Shown: positions 34,302 through 43,560, counted from the first letter of the stretch. The stretch is DNA of 64,000 nucleotides from Gayadomonas joobiniege G7 (GCF_000300815.1 NZ_AMRX01000006.1:806001-870000); one strand, 5' to 3'. Made by a program: numbers and translations. The notes: generated from the letters alone by a model not told the origin.

Positions 34302-35651
34302 TTACTCTTCTTTCTCGGCATCTAGTGCGAGACTATTATCCGTCCAGCCATCTTTAGACAAGTCTTGATACTGTCCATCGAAGCCAATTTTCAAAAGCAG
34401 TAAGACGTTAAAGAGGTTTTGACATTTATAGACATCATCAATATAACTTTGCAGCTCTTCGACATCTTCATCTAGATTGTCTGCATGCGCAGATTTATTT
34501 CTGAGAGAAACCCAGGCATCCACCAGACCTTTATCAACCGCCCCTTCTCCGGCAAGCCTATATAATGCATTTTTTGGGCTAGATGATTTAACTTGACCAA
34601 TACTTGACTGAATTCTTTTTTTTATTCTTTCACCAATCGTCAGATTCTTAACTAGCGGTTTGGCCTCTTCTGCTTGCTGCACTATCTCATCGTCCGGTAA
34701 GCCATACTCCGAATAGTAATTCTTTGTTATTCCTTCGATGGCCGTACTTATGGTAAGTGCCGCACTCTCAATTCCACCCTGCCATGATCGATTTATCTTA
34801 TGCCAATAGCCGAAGAAAACATCGTGCTCAACTTTGAAGCTGTTGAGGTATTTTTCAATGAAATGCTGAAAGTTTGACACCTCCCAAGGAGCATTGTGCT
34901 TTATTGGCGTAGCAATTCTTTGATTTGGCGTGGCGCTAGGGATACTTTTAATTATTGTTGTTCGCGTATCATTCTCTGAATATGAAGAATATAAAACAGG
35001 ACACAATTTGCCAAATACTATACTTATAGCCTCAATAAACCGCTCTTTGAAGCTTGCGTTTATGCCTCCAGAGGGATCTTCTGCTCTAACTGTTAAGCAG
35101 TTTTTTCTATCTTTGATTACGATTTCGATACCCGAAATCTTTATCTTGCAGGTATTTAGAGATTTACCTCCTCCCTTACCTTCTTCCCACTCATTACATG
35201 GTATTTGATGCTTTCCGGGAATAACTAAAAATAAAAAACTTGAGCATTTATTTACAACGCCTTCCCTATCTTTCTCGCAAATTAAGTTTCGAATTGTACT
35301 TTCGACAACCTTTCCAGAGGCAGGGAGAGAGAAACCAGTGGGTACAGAGATGTCCTTTGCAGTCCATACATTACCGGACATATCGACAGCCTCCATACTG
35401 AAAAACTCTTCTTTTCCAATAATCTTGCCTGGCTTTGTATTGCCAAGCTTCGGCATCAATTCTTTAGTAACGTCCTTAAAGGCATGGTATAGCTTTAAAT
35501 GTAGGTTTCCGTCAGACTTCTGGGTTATAGATCCAGACCCGGAATAAATAATTGGATCATCATCTTTCTGCTGTTTCAGATCAATTTGGATGCAATCAAC
35601 CTCAAACTGATTGTCTAATAATAACTCTAATTTTTTTTCGTTAAGATCCAC
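34302..35651 (-). CDS. Cassette protein with C-terminal HEPN-like domain
   Basis: A 449-residue protein, first cassette after H copy 2. The C-terminal 180 residues are helical and contain VSLRNKSAHADNLDED with R384 and H389, an R-x4-H motif typical of HEPN ribonucleases. The N-terminal 230 residues are a beta-rich region of unknown fold (DVTKELMPKLGNTKPGKIIG and following). The overall plan recalls ApeA-type anti-phage HEPN proteins, but the N-terminal domain was not matched. The GTG start at 35651 follows AAGGAGG. A promoter-like sequence lies in the H repeat about 100 bases upstream. Confidence 0.68.
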   Translation of the reverse strand: MDLNEKKLELLLDNQFEVDCIQIDLKQQKDDDPIIYSGSGSITQKSDGNLHLKLYHAFKDVTKELMPKLGNTKPGKIIGKEEFFSMEAVDMSGNVWTAKDISVPTGFSLPASGKVVESTIRNLICEKDREGVVNKCSSFLFLVIPGKHQIPCNEWEEGKGGGKSLNTCKIKISGIEIVIKDRKNCLTVRAEDPSGGINASFKERFIEAISIVFGKLCPVLYSSYSENDTRTTIIKSIPSATPNQRIATPIKHNAPWEVSNFQHFIEKYLNSFKVEHDVFFGYWHKINRSWQGGIESAALTISTAIEGITKNYYSEYGLPDDEIVQQAEEAKPLVKNLTIGERIKKRIQSSIGQVKSSSPKNALYRLAGEGAVDKGLVDAWVSLRNKSAHADNLDEDVEELQSYIDDVYKCQNLFNVLLLLKIGFDGQYQDLSKDGWTDNSLALDAEKEE

Positions 35652-35674
35652 TAAGCCTCCTTACTAGACCTGCA

Positions 35675-35801
35675 TAACAACTTTATACCAACCCAATGGG
35701 TTTTATTTCTACCGAACATTGGGTCGTATTAATATTACCTACATTAATAACAAATAATCCTTTATCTTTCTATGTCAAATGAATAGCAAATTGATATTCT
35801 C
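35675..35801 (-). repeat. Repeat H, copy 2 (head of the cassette run)
   Basis: Same 127-base element as at 29324-29450, with about eight differences. Minus-strand sequence conservation stops at GTTGTTA; here the next bases are TGC, making GTTATGC. It stands directly upstream of the first gene of the run, as an attI site or a promoter-carrying element would. Confidence 0.9.
35751..35778 (-). promoter_or_regulatory. Possible cassette promoter inside H copy 2
   Basis: TTGACA (minus strand, 35773-35778) is followed after 16 bases by TATTTG (35751-35756). The -35 box is consensus and the -10 box matches TATAAT at three positions. It points into the 449-residue gene and the rest of the array. The -35 box is altered to TTGTTA in the other H copy. 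Confidence 0.45.
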
Positions 35802-36077
35802 TTAATGAACTGACTAAAAAGGCCCCATTGGGTCGATTTCTTGACTATATGTGCACTCGAATTTAAATTGGATTACCTCGTATATTCATTTTCATCACAA
35901 TTAAAATAAAGATAAATAAGTGTTCCAAAATACAGTAGTTCTCATCTAGGTAAGCTATTGATCTATTTTGAATTAAATGCATTTTAAATTTTGGTGCTAT
36001 GAGCGTGTGGTTTGGTGATATTTAGAGTGTTTAAGTACATGATTTAACTTAATATACAGTGGTTTCGATGGGGTTTT
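35802..36077. other. Non-coding right end of the island
   Basis: About 275 AT-rich bases without a credible ORF. A CCCATTGGGTCG near 35827 echoes the hairpin arms of repeat H. ATACAGTGGTTT near 36053 matches a sequence at the left end (about 26701). No integrase coding remains here. Confidence 0.5.
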
Positions 36078-36123
36078 ATGGGGTGTCAGGGTCGGAGGTT
36101 CAAATTCTCTCAATCCGACCAAT
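36078..36123 (+). repeat. Right island boundary (attR): partial tRNA-Pro copy
   Basis: Repeats the tRNA-Pro 3' half from the anticodon loop through CCA and AT, with one G missing in the variable region and a C-to-T change in the T arm. The 5' half of the tRNA is absent, so it is not a second tRNA gene. The chromosome resumes at about 36124. Confidence 0.88.
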
Positions 36124-36270
36124 CTTCTGCTTTCTTATCATAAAGTTAAAAATGTCTTAGCCATTCTCAGTCTGATTTATGTACACATTTTATGGACAAA
36201 TAATGGTTGTGCGTTGGTAGCCCACATTTAATAAAGTTCCGATTACGCAAAAACGTAAACCAAAAAGCCG

Positions 36271-36771
36271 TTAGCGCTGCTGTATTTGCTGTTGTTGCTG
36301 CTGTTGGATATTGCCGAGTTGTTTATCAATTTTTTGTTGTTGCAAGTAAAACATGCTTTGCTGTTGGGGCGGTATTGCACTTTCAATTTTGTTTAGTTCT
36401 TGAATGCGATCTGCTTGCACCTGTTTTAGGTTAAGTAACGCATCTTCTCTCGTTTTACGTTTATTTTCTAAATTGGTATAAATTTCAACTTTTTCTTCTG
36501 TTGCTAAATTCGATTTTTTGGTCAGGTTATTGATAGTGCCTTGCATCTCTTCAATCTGCTGATTAAGTTTTGCTATCGTTTCTATCGATTCGTTGTATGC
36601 TTCTTCAGTTTTACCGTTAAAAAGAGAAGAATAAGAGTTTATTTTATCGGCATCCAACACGTAACCTAAAAACCCAATGCATACACAAACAATAAAAACT
36701 GAAAGCGTCCCTTGCCATGTGGTCGGATAACAAAATTTTTGCCCTAACACCTCGATAGAATTATCTGCCAT
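36271..36771 (-). CDS. Hypothetical membrane-anchored coiled-coil protein
   Basis: A 166-residue protein of no known family. One N-terminal transmembrane helix (TLSVFIVCVCIGFLGYVL, about 22-39) is followed by a coiled coil (about 58-130, SIETIAKLNQQIEEMQGTIN and onwards). The C-terminus is a glutamine tract (NIQQQQQQQIQQR). It lies just outside the island on the minus strand, between the attR and a DUF417-glutaredoxin pair, and no partner is suggested by the context. Confidence 0.65.
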   Translation of the reverse strand: MADNSIEVLGQKFCYPTTWQGTLSVFIVCVCIGFLGYVLDADKINSYSSLFNGKTEEAYNESIETIAKLNQQIEEMQGTINNLTKKSNLATEEKVEIYTNLENKRKTREDALLNLKQVQADRIQELNKIESAIPPQQQSMFYLQQQKIDKQLGNIQQQQQQQIQQR

Positions 36772-36895
36772 TTCCTTATTCCTCGCAGTAAGTTATCGTT
36801 CAAGATTAATTTTGACTCATTTTTTAAACATCAAAAATATACCTTGTGATGGATTTTTGCGCAAATTTAAGCAGACTGGTCTGATTTGATCAAAA

Positions 36896-36927
36896 ACCAC
36901 CCAACGCTCGACCGAACGTTGGGTGGT
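36896..36927 (-). terminator. Terminator after the DUF417 gene
   Basis: ACCACCCAACG pairs with CGTTGGGTGGT as a perfect 11-bp stem, followed on the minus strand by TTTTTG. It lies 16 bases beyond the stop of the DUF417 gene. Confidence 0.88.
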
Positions 36928-36942
36928 ATATTCTATAAGGTC

Positions 36943-37458
36943 TTATTTGTACTGAGCCAGTGCTTTGCCTAATAAAAACACGGCAGCGGCTAATAACACT
37001 AAATCTTTTAATAAAAACTGGCCGGGCACAACATTTAACGCAGGGAATCCACCTAGGCTTGCTTCCCATACTGGCGCAGTTAATAAGTAACTAGAGGTCA
37101 CCAAAAAGGTCGCAATGGCCGCTACGCTGCCCACAATTGCAATGGTTCGATGCAAGGGTGCCAAGAGTATTGCCAGCGCAGTGATTATTTCTACTGTGCC
37201 GATAAAGTTTGCAGCCCCCTGCAGGCTAAACACACTATATAACCAACTTGTTAGTGGGCTTGATGCAACTAAGCCTTCAATGGCACCAGCCTCGTAAGCG
37301 GTAAACTTCATCGCACCTATCCAAAATAAAACTAAAGCGATAGAAAAACGGATGCCGTATTCACCTACTCTAGTTATCGTATTACCTAGATCCAAGGTAT
37401 TGATTTGAGGCTTGCTGGTGTTTAAAGTTTGAGTATTGTTTACTGTTGCTGTAGTCAT
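36943..37458 (-). CDS. DUF417 (YkgB/RclC-like) membrane protein
   Basis: A 171-residue inner membrane protein with four predicted helices. YGIRFSIALVLFWIGAMKFT and AIEGLVASSPLTSWLYSVF are typical of the DUF417 family, whose E. coli member RclC belongs to the reactive-chlorine resistance set. The start is set at the ATG at 37458 with AAGGAG nine bases upstream. It follows the glutaredoxin gene by 41 bases, probably in one transcript, and an AraC-type regulator is divergent from that gene. A stress-protection role is inferred from family and neighbours. Confidence 0.85.
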   Translation of the reverse strand: MTTATVNNTQTLNTSKPQINTLDLGNTITRVGEYGIRFSIALVLFWIGAMKFTAYEAGAIEGLVASSPLTSWLYSVFSLQGAANFIGTVEIITALAILLAPLHRTIAIVGSVAAIATFLVTSSYLLTAPVWEASLGGFPALNVVPGQFLLKDLVLLAAAVFLLGKALAQYK

Positions 37459-37499
37459 GACCGACTCCTTAATCAATTTGTTCGTGTTTGTGGTTTAAT

Positions 37500-37760
37500 C
37501 TATAAAGCTGGGCTTAACTCTTTTAATAAGCCGTTATCTAATGCGTGGTGAAACTCATCGCTGCCACCAATGTGCTTACCGTTAATAAATACCTGAGGTA
37601 CAGTACGGCGACCACTTCGGCTTCTCATCTCTTTTGCTTTTTCGGCATCAGAGGTGATATCAAATTCCTTAAATGGCAAACCAAGCGTTTTTAAAGTGGC
37701 TTTGGTTCGTTTGCAAAATGGGCAATAACCTTTGCTATAAATTTCGATATTAAGTTTCAT
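37500..37760 (-). CDS. grxC: Glutaredoxin (GrxC type)
   Basis: A small thiol-disulphide oxidoreductase of 86 residues. The active site is YCPFC in IEIYSKGYCPFCKRTKATL, with the glutathione-binding TVPQVFINGKHIGGSDEF later. I start at the ATG at 37760 (MKLNIEIYSKG) with GAGGAGAG upstream; an earlier frame to 37802 lacks support. The symbol follows the class of the active site; exact orthology is not proven. Confidence 0.88.
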   Translation of the reverse strand: MKLNIEIYSKGYCPFCKRTKATLKTLGLPFKEFDITSDAEKAKEMRSRSGRRTVPQVFINGKHIGGSDEFHHALDNGLLKELSPAL

Positions 37761-37875
37761 TTGTCTCTCCTCGCGTTGTTTGATGGGTTTATTATGGCGC
37801 ATTTAAAAAGACAAACAATGCAGGATAGTCTATGATTAATACACCGATCGTCTACCAGTGCTTGAGAATATATTT

Positions 37876-38730
37876 ATGGATATTTTGAGCGACTTGCTAA
37901 AATCTCTACAGGTTTCTGGCAGTGTGTATTTTTGCAGCCAGGTTGAACCACCTTGGCACAAGGTTTTTGCCAATAAAGATAAAGCAAGCTTTCACCTGTT
38001 ACGTCAAGGACGTTGTGTTTTTAAAACGACCGATACTGAGGCGTATTTACAAGCTGGAGACTTGGTCTTTGTTGGGCCTGGCGTTGAGCACGAATTAATT
38101 AGCAAAAACACAGAATTAATTGATGTAGACAAAAACGATAACGCCGATTTATTGTTATGCGGTGATTGTGAGTTTGATACGAATAACCTATCCCCGCTTG
38201 CCAGCTTGTTAAACCAAGTGACAATAGTGCGTAAAGATGAATTGGTTCGGCATAATTGGTTAAAAAGCACCTTTGATCAAATTAGCTCTGAATATATGGC
38301 GCAAGATCCGGGTGCTCAGATTATTGTTAATAAGCTCACCGAAGTAATTATGATTGAACTCATCCGGATTAATTTTGCACAGCAACAGCATCAGGGTTTT
38401 ATCAACGCGTTAAACGACAAGCCAATAAAAAAAGCACTTGAGTTAATGCATCAATCGCCTCATTTTCCGTGGACGATTGCCGATTTGGCTAAAAGAGTGG
38501 GCCTTTCTCGAGCCTTGTTTGCTAAGCGCTTTACCGGCCAAATAAATCAAACCGTATTTGTTTATTTAACTAAGCTGCGAGTTGAAAAAGCCAAACGTTT
38601 AATTACAACCAGCACACAAAGTATTGAAGATATTGCGCTTTTGGTTGGTTACGAATCAGAACGTGCGTTTAACCGCACTTTTGATAAATACGTGGGCATG
38701 ACGCCAAAACAATATCGCAAACTTAATTGA
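37876..38730 (+). CDS. AraC-family regulator with cupin N-terminal domain
   Basis: A 284-residue transcription factor. The N-terminal half is a cupin-like ligand domain (AGDLVFVGPGVEHEL). The C-terminal 100 residues are the double helix-turn-helix: WTIADLAKRVGLSRALFAKR and IEDIALLVGYESERAFNRTF, ending GMTPKQYRKL. It is divergent from the glutaredoxin-DUF417 pair with about 100 bases between, so it probably regulates that pair. An in-frame GTG at 37858 is an alternative start. Confidence 0.88.
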   Translation: MDILSDLLKSLQVSGSVYFCSQVEPPWHKVFANKDKASFHLLRQGRCVFKTTDTEAYLQAGDLVFVGPGVEHELISKNTELIDVDKNDNADLLLCGDCEFDTNNLSPLASLLNQVTIVRKDELVRHNWLKSTFDQISSEYMAQDPGAQIIVNKLTEVIMIELIRINFAQQQHQGFINALNDKPIKKALELMHQSPHFPWTIADLAKRVGLSRALFAKRFTGQINQTVFVYLTKLRVEKAKRLITTSTQSIEDIALLVGYESERAFNRTFDKYVGMTPKQYRKLN

Positions 38731-38871
38731 ACAAAACTTTGCTCACTTTTGCTTTTGTGATCCCATGCTCAGCACAGCAGATCAAGGTTATGTTTTCAGT
38801 TAAAGTCTGCTTTATTTAACATTTCCCCTAAGATAAAATACTACTCACTAACAACACACTATTTATAATTT

Positions 38872-39309
38872 ATGCAGTTTAAACAGTTGATCGGGTTAGC
38901 ATTAGCCAGTGTTTTAAGTTTTTCGGTGCAAGCTGAAAATTTTGGTCATGTGACCGTTAAACAAGTGGTGAGTATTTACGATGGCGATACTTTCCGAGTT
39001 GATATAGACGGATGGCCAGACGTAATAGGCAAACGTGTGCCCATTCGGTTAAATGGTGTTGATACACCTGAAATCCGAGGTAAGTGCGAAGCTGAAAAAA
39101 AACTCGCGCGCGAAGCAAAAATGTTTACCGTTGAAAAATTAAGAAACGCCAAACGTGTTGAGCTTAAAAACATCCAGCGCGGCAAGTATTTTAGAATTGT
39201 TGCCGATACTTATGTAGATGGCGCTAGTTTAGGCGAGCTATTGATTAACAAACAGTTAGCACGCCGATACGATGGTAAATCAAAACGTCTGGGTTGGTGT
39301 GGTCGCTAG
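38872..39309 (+). CDS. Secreted SNase-like (thermonuclease family) nuclease
   Basis: A 145-residue protein with a signal peptide ending VQAEN (residues about 1-22). The mature part carries the staphylococcal nuclease fold motifs: SIYDGDTFRVDI, RLNGVDTPEIRG and a late IVADTYVDG. The arginine-aspartate-glutamate set of this family appears present. It probably degrades nucleic acids in the periplasm or outside the cell. It stands alone, facing the halogenase gene. Confidence 0.85.
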   Translation: MQFKQLIGLALASVLSFSVQAENFGHVTVKQVVSIYDGDTFRVDIDGWPDVIGKRVPIRLNGVDTPEIRGKCEAEKKLAREAKMFTVEKLRNAKRVELKNIQRGKYFRIVADTYVDGASLGELLINKQLARRYDGKSKRLGWCGR

Positions 39310-39366
39310 CCTAGATCAAATGCAGGATAGCCAAAGTGCTCTTCATATATAGGCGGTTATTAAGCA

Positions 39367-40863
39367 TTATTTGGCCTTACAAAATTGATTAATATAGTCT
39401 TTGTGGCTTGGCAGTTGTTGTGCCCCAGCTTTCATTGCCTGATTAAGTTTATTCAACCAATCGAGCCCATCCGTGGTTCTGTGAGCTAGTAAAAAATCAG
39501 CCTGTTGAGGAATATTTAATTGACCAATTTGCACCGCAAGCCAACTAGCGTTGCTAAATAAATCCATGCCGTTACGTTTTAAATAACCGTTATATTTAAA
39601 GTAGTCGATTTTATCTTGCAAGGCATCCGGGATAGCCATGTGTCGGCAGTGCCGCCAAAGTTCACTGTCGTTTCTTTGGGTTAGCCGATAGTGCAAGATT
39701 ATAAAATCGCGCACGGCCTCCATCTCACTAATTGCAATACGGTTGTATTCATCACGCAAACGCGCTTGCATAGATTTGCCTGGGAATAAAGCTAATAGTT
39801 TAGCAATGCCGGCTTGAATTAAATGAATACTGGTTGATTCTAATGGTTCTAAAAAGCCACTGGCAAGCCCTATTGCAACCACGTTCTTATGCCAAAATAA
39901 ATTTCGCCGTCCTGTTTTAAAGGTCAATGCTCTTGGATCTGCTTTCGCGTCGCCAGGCAAGTTTTGCATTAAGATGTCTTCGGCATGCTGTCTATCGCTA
40001 AACGCACTACAATAAACGTGACCATTACCGGTACGGTGCTGCAGCGGAATTTGCCACTGCCAACCAGCTTGATGCGCAATTGAGCGGGTATAAGGTTTAA
40101 AATCACTCCTTTGGGTGGCTACTGCTAACGCAGAATCACAAGGTAGCCAATGCGACCAGTCTTGGTACCCAGTTTTTAACGCTCCTTCGATCAGTACGCC
40201 TTTAAATCCCGAGCAATCGATAAATAAATCGGCTTTTACACTTTGACCGTTTTCAAGTACTAACGATCGCACAAAACCAGTGTCGTGGGCGAGTTCGACT
40301 TTAGCGACTTTACCTTCAATCCGTTTTACATTTTTTTGCTCGCTATATTGGCGTAAAAATTTAGCATATAAACCGGCATCAAAATGGTAGGCATATTCAT
40401 AGGTAGACAATACATTGCGCGGGTCTTTATGCATAGGTGCAAACTTATTCTCTTTTGCCGCATGCCAAGCCATAGAGTATTCATCAAGGGGTTGTGCTTT
40501 CCCTTCATGGTGGGCTTTAATCCAATGGTGGTGAAAAGAAACCACATCAAACTGTTTGCCATAACTTCCAAAAGGATGAAAATAACTATGTCCCTGTTTG
40601 CCCCAGTTTACAAATTCTATCCCTAACTTAAAGGTGCCTTGTGTGGCTTTAATAAATTCATTTTCTTTAATACCAAGCGCTTGATTAAAAACTCTAATTG
40701 GCGGGATAGTGGCTTCGCCAACGCCGACAGTACCAATTTGTTCGGATTCAACTAAGATAATTTGACAGTTTTTATGCAGGGCGTTACTCAATGCCGCGGC
40801 TGTCATCCAACCGGCTGTACCACCGCCTAAAATAACAATAGAGTCAATTGCATTTTCTGGCAA
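39367..40863 (-). CDS. Flavin-dependent tryptophan halogenase family protein
   Basis: A 498-residue enzyme of the PrnA class. The FAD motif is VILGGGTAGWMTAAAL near the start. K79 lies in GTFKLGIEFVNWG, at the position of the catalytic lysine of PrnA. The WxWxIP signature is WQWQIP (268-273), and E342 is in FLEPLESTSIH near the PrnA glutamate. Halogenation of a tryptophan or other indole is the family reaction, but the substrate cannot be read from sequence and no biosynthetic genes or flavin reductase lie next to it. Similar stand-alone homologues are common in marine Alteromonadales. Confidence 0.85.
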   Translation of the reverse strand: MPENAIDSIVILGGGTAGWMTAAALSNALHKNCQIILVESEQIGTVGVGEATIPPIRVFNQALGIKENEFIKATQGTFKLGIEFVNWGKQGHSYFHPFGSYGKQFDVVSFHHHWIKAHHEGKAQPLDEYSMAWHAAKENKFAPMHKDPRNVLSTYEYAYHFDAGLYAKFLRQYSEQKNVKRIEGKVAKVELAHDTGFVRSLVLENGQSVKADLFIDCSGFKGVLIEGALKTGYQDWSHWLPCDSALAVATQRSDFKPYTRSIAHQAGWQWQIPLQHRTGNGHVYCSAFSDRQHAEDILMQNLPGDAKADPRALTFKTGRRNLFWHKNVVAIGLASGFLEPLESTSIHLIQAGIAKLLALFPGKSMQARLRDEYNRIAISEMEAVRDFIILHYRLTQRNDSELWRHCRHMAIPDALQDKIDYFKYNGYLKRNGMDLFSNASWLAVQIGQLNIPQQADFLLAHRTTDGLDWLNKLNQAMKAGAQQLPSHKDYINQFCKAK

Positions 40864-40891
40864 AATTATTCCCCCAATAAATTGCAGATAT

Positions 40892-40924
40892 AAAAAAGGC
40901 TAAGTGAACCACTTAGCCTTTTTT
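40892..40924. terminator. Terminator between topA and the halogenase gene
   Basis: AAAAAAGGCTAAGTG pairs with CACTTAGCCTTTTTT as a perfect 15-bp stem with a three-base loop. Its A and T tracts suit both strands; it ends topA transcription on the minus strand. Confidence 0.92.
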
Positions 40925-40926
40925 AT

Positions 40927-43560
40927 TTATTTCTTTTTTGTTTTACTCTTTTTTTCGCTTTGCACCCATTTGCCATCTTGGAAATGGGCTGTCCAGCCGG
41001 TTGCTTTGCCGTCTTTTTCGGAAGCAACATATTGCTCTTTATTTTTGCGGCTAAACTTAATTATGGCTAAGTTGCCATCTGGATCTTTTTCTGGCGCGTC
41101 CGCTAAATAATAAAATTTAGGTGAAATACGATCTCTAAAGCGCTTTAGTTCAGCCACTTTAGGTGCTCGAGTTTCTCTTGATTTAGGGAAATTATGTGCT
41201 GCTAAAAAGATCCCCGAAGCACCATCACGCAACATAAAGTGCGCATCAGATTTTTCGCACGGTAACTCAGGTAAATCAACCGGATCTTCTTTGGGCGGCG
41301 CAGGCTGACCGTTACGCAGTAATTTCCGGGTGTTTTTACATTCTTCGTTAGTACAACCAAAATATTTGCCAAAACGACCATTTTTTAGCTGCATGTCGCT
41401 GCCACATTTATCACATTCGATAACTGGGCCGTCGTACCCTTTAATTTTAAATTTACCAGTTTCTATCTCATAGCCATCACAGCTTGGGTTGTTACCACAA
41501 ACATGTAATTTATGGCTTTCATCCATTAAATAGCTGTCCATCGCTGTGCCACATTTAGGGCAACGACGTTTAGCACGCAGCGCATTCGTTTCGGCTTCTT
41601 CATCGTTTGCATCAACTGCTTCTTCACCTGAAGTGAGATTAATGGTTTTAGTACAGCGCTCTTTGGGTTTAAGTGCATACCCTGAGCAACCTAAAAACAC
41701 CCCAGTTGATGCGGTTCGTATCGTCATATGACGACCACATTCAGGACAGTCTATATCGACTGGAATCGGCTGATTTGGTTTCATCCCGCCCTCATCAACT
41801 TCAAGTCCTGCTTTTTCTAGGTTGTTGCTAAAGTCTTGATAAAAACGATCTAATACTTTTTTCCAATCTAAATCACCGGCCGCGATTTCGTCTAAATATT
41901 TTTCCATGTTGGCGGTAAAGTCGTAACTCATTAAATCGCTAAAATTATCTAACAAACGCTCGGTGACTATCTCACCCATTTTTTCAGCGTAGAAGCGGCG
42001 ACTTTCTAAACGAACATAACCACGATCTTGAATGGTGCTGATAATAGACGCATAAGTAGATGGCCGACCAATGCCACGTTTTTCTAATTCTTTAACCAAG
42101 GATGCTTCACTATAGCGTGCTGGTGGCTTAGTAAAATTTTGTTTTGGATTTAATTTTTCTAACGCCAAGGTATCGCCAACAGATAAATCAGGGAGCAGTT
42201 GATCTTCTTGCCCTTTTTTACCTGTTGGTGGCTGAATTTTAGTCCAACCATCAAAAACTAAAACACGGCCTTTGGCTTTTAACTCATAATCATTGGCTTT
42301 AACTGTTAATGTGCTGGCTTTATATTTAGCTGGCGGCATCTGACAAGCAACAAATTGACGCCAGATAAGGTCGTACAGGCGTTTTGCGTCTGGATCGACC
42401 CCTTCAATTGCTTCGGCAATTAAATCAACTGACGATGGACGTATGGCCTCGTGCGCTTCTTGGGCATTTTCTTTGCTGCCATAGATATTTGCTTTTTCAG
42501 GTAAATAATCAGCACCGAGATTTTGCTGGATATAATCACGACAAGCCGCGACCGCTTCGCCACTTAAATTGGTGGAGTCGGTTCTCATATAAGTAATATG
42601 GCCGGCTTCGTATAAGCGCTGAGCCAACATCATAGTTTTTTTAACGCCAAAACCTAACCGGGTACTGGCCGCTTGTTGCAACGTTGACGTAATAAAAGGT
42701 GCACTGGGTCTACTAGATGTTGGCCGAGTTTCGGTATCTACAACCTGATAACTGGCCTGTTCTAACTCGGCTAAGGCTTGATCGGTTTGTGCTTTACTAT
42801 TGGGTCTAAAATTTTTGCTTTGATATTTAACAACGTTAAGCAATAAATTTTGCTTTTTATGCGTCAGCGTATCAGCAGTGACTTCCCAATATTCTTCTGG
42901 AACAAAAGCTTTAATTTCATGTTCACGTTGCACCACAAGCCGCACTGCGACTGATTGCACACGACCTGCCGATAAACCGCGAGCAATCTTTTTCCATAAC
43001 AATGGCGATACCATAAAACCAACAACACGGTCTAAAAATCGCCGTGCCTGCTGGGCATTCACTCTGGCAATATTTAAATCATCTGGCGTCGAAAAAGCAT
43101 CTTTAATGGCTTTTTTAGTAATTTCGTTAAAAACGACCCGTTTGTATTTGTCATCATCACCGCCGATAACCTCACGTAAGTGCCAAGCAATGGCTTCCCC
43201 TTCGCGGTCCAAATCGGTTGCGAGATAAACAGTGTCTGCATTTTCTGCCAGCTTTTGTAACTCGGCAACGACTTTTTCTTTACCCGGTAAAACTTCGTAA
43301 TCCGCTTTCCAGTTGTGTTCAGGGTCTACACCCATACGTGCAACTAGCGCCGCTTTTTCTTTTTGTTTTTTGTAAGCAGCTTTTTCTTCTTCGGACATCG
43401 CCTTTGTATTGGCGGCTTTGGTGGTAGTTTTACCTTTAGATGATGTCGGTAGATCTCTAATATGACCAATACTGGATTTTACAACAAAGTCTCTACCGAG
43501 ATATTTATTGATGGTTTTGGCCTTGGCCGGAGATTCTACAATTACGAGTGATTTTCCCAT
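40927..43560 (-). CDS. topA: DNA topoisomerase I
   Basis: The type IA enzyme that relaxes negative supercoils, 877 residues. The Toprim domain contains [20 protein letters not shown]. The active-site tyrosine is in [17 protein letters not shown]. Three C4 zinc ribbons follow ([26 protein letters not shown]), then a C-terminal basic tail ([10 protein letters not shown]). The N-terminus [20 protein letters not shown] is typical. It has a hairpin terminator directly after the stop. Confidence 0.98.
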   Translation of the reverse strand: MGKSLVIVESPAKAKTINKYLGRDFVVKSSIGHIRDLPTSSKGKTTTKAANTKAMSEEEKAAYKKQKEKAALVARMGVDPEHNWKADYEVLPGKEKVVAELQKLAENADTVYLATDLDREGEAIAWHLREVIGGDDDKYKRVVFNEITKKAIKDAFSTPDDLNIARVNAQQARRFLDRVVGFMVSPLLWKKIARGLSAGRVQSVAVRLVVQREHEIKAFVPEEYWEVTADTLTHKKQNLLLNVVKYQSKNFRPNSKAQTDQALAELEQASYQVVDTETRPTSSRPSAPFITSTLQQAASTRLGFGVKKTMMLAQRLYEAGHITYMRTDSTNLSGEAVAACRDYIQQNLGADYLPEKANIYGSKENAQEAHEAIRPSSVDLIAEAIEGVDPDAKRLYDLIWRQFVACQMPPAKYKASTLTVKANDYELKAKGRVLVFDGWTKIQPPTGKKGQEDQLLPDLSVGDTLALEKLNPKQNFTKPPARYSEASLVKELEKRGIGRPSTYASIISTIQDRGYVRLESRRFYAEKMGEIVTERLLDNFSDLMSYDFTANMEKYLDEIAAGDLDWKKVLDRFYQDFSNNLEKAGLEVDEGGMKPNQPIPVDIDCPECGRHMTIRTASTGVFLGCSGYALKPKERCTKTINLTSGEEAVDANDEEAETNALRAKRRCPKCGTAMDSYLMDESHKLHVCGNNPSCDGYEIETGKFKIKGYDGPVIECDKCGSDMQLKNGRFGKYFGCTNEECKNTRKLLRNGQPAPPKEDPVDLPELPCEKSDAHFMLRDGASGIFLAAHNFPKSRETRAPKVAELKRFRDRISPKFYYLADAPEKDPDGNLAIIKFSRKNKEQYVASEKDGKATGWTAHFQDGKWVQSEKKSKTKKK

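Larger units (their letters stand above)
26633..36123. mobile_element. Genomic island in tRNA-Pro, made of two cassette-bearing modules
   Basis: The region lies between the intact tRNA-Pro and a partial tRNA copy. All intact genes are on the minus strand and their composition and functions are accessory. Seven attC or attC-like sites occur in it, yet neither an integron integrase nor a complete phage-type integrase is present. Along the plus strand the order is T repeat, cassettes, H repeat, integrase remnant, T repeat, cassettes, H repeat, attR. That order suggests two related tRNA-targeting elements integrated in tandem and later degraded. Confidence 0.8.

Noticed and set aside
36062-36121. 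A possible second tRNA-Pro
   Set aside because: Only the 3' half from the anticodon loop on is present and it has a deletion. It is the island attachment copy, not a gene.
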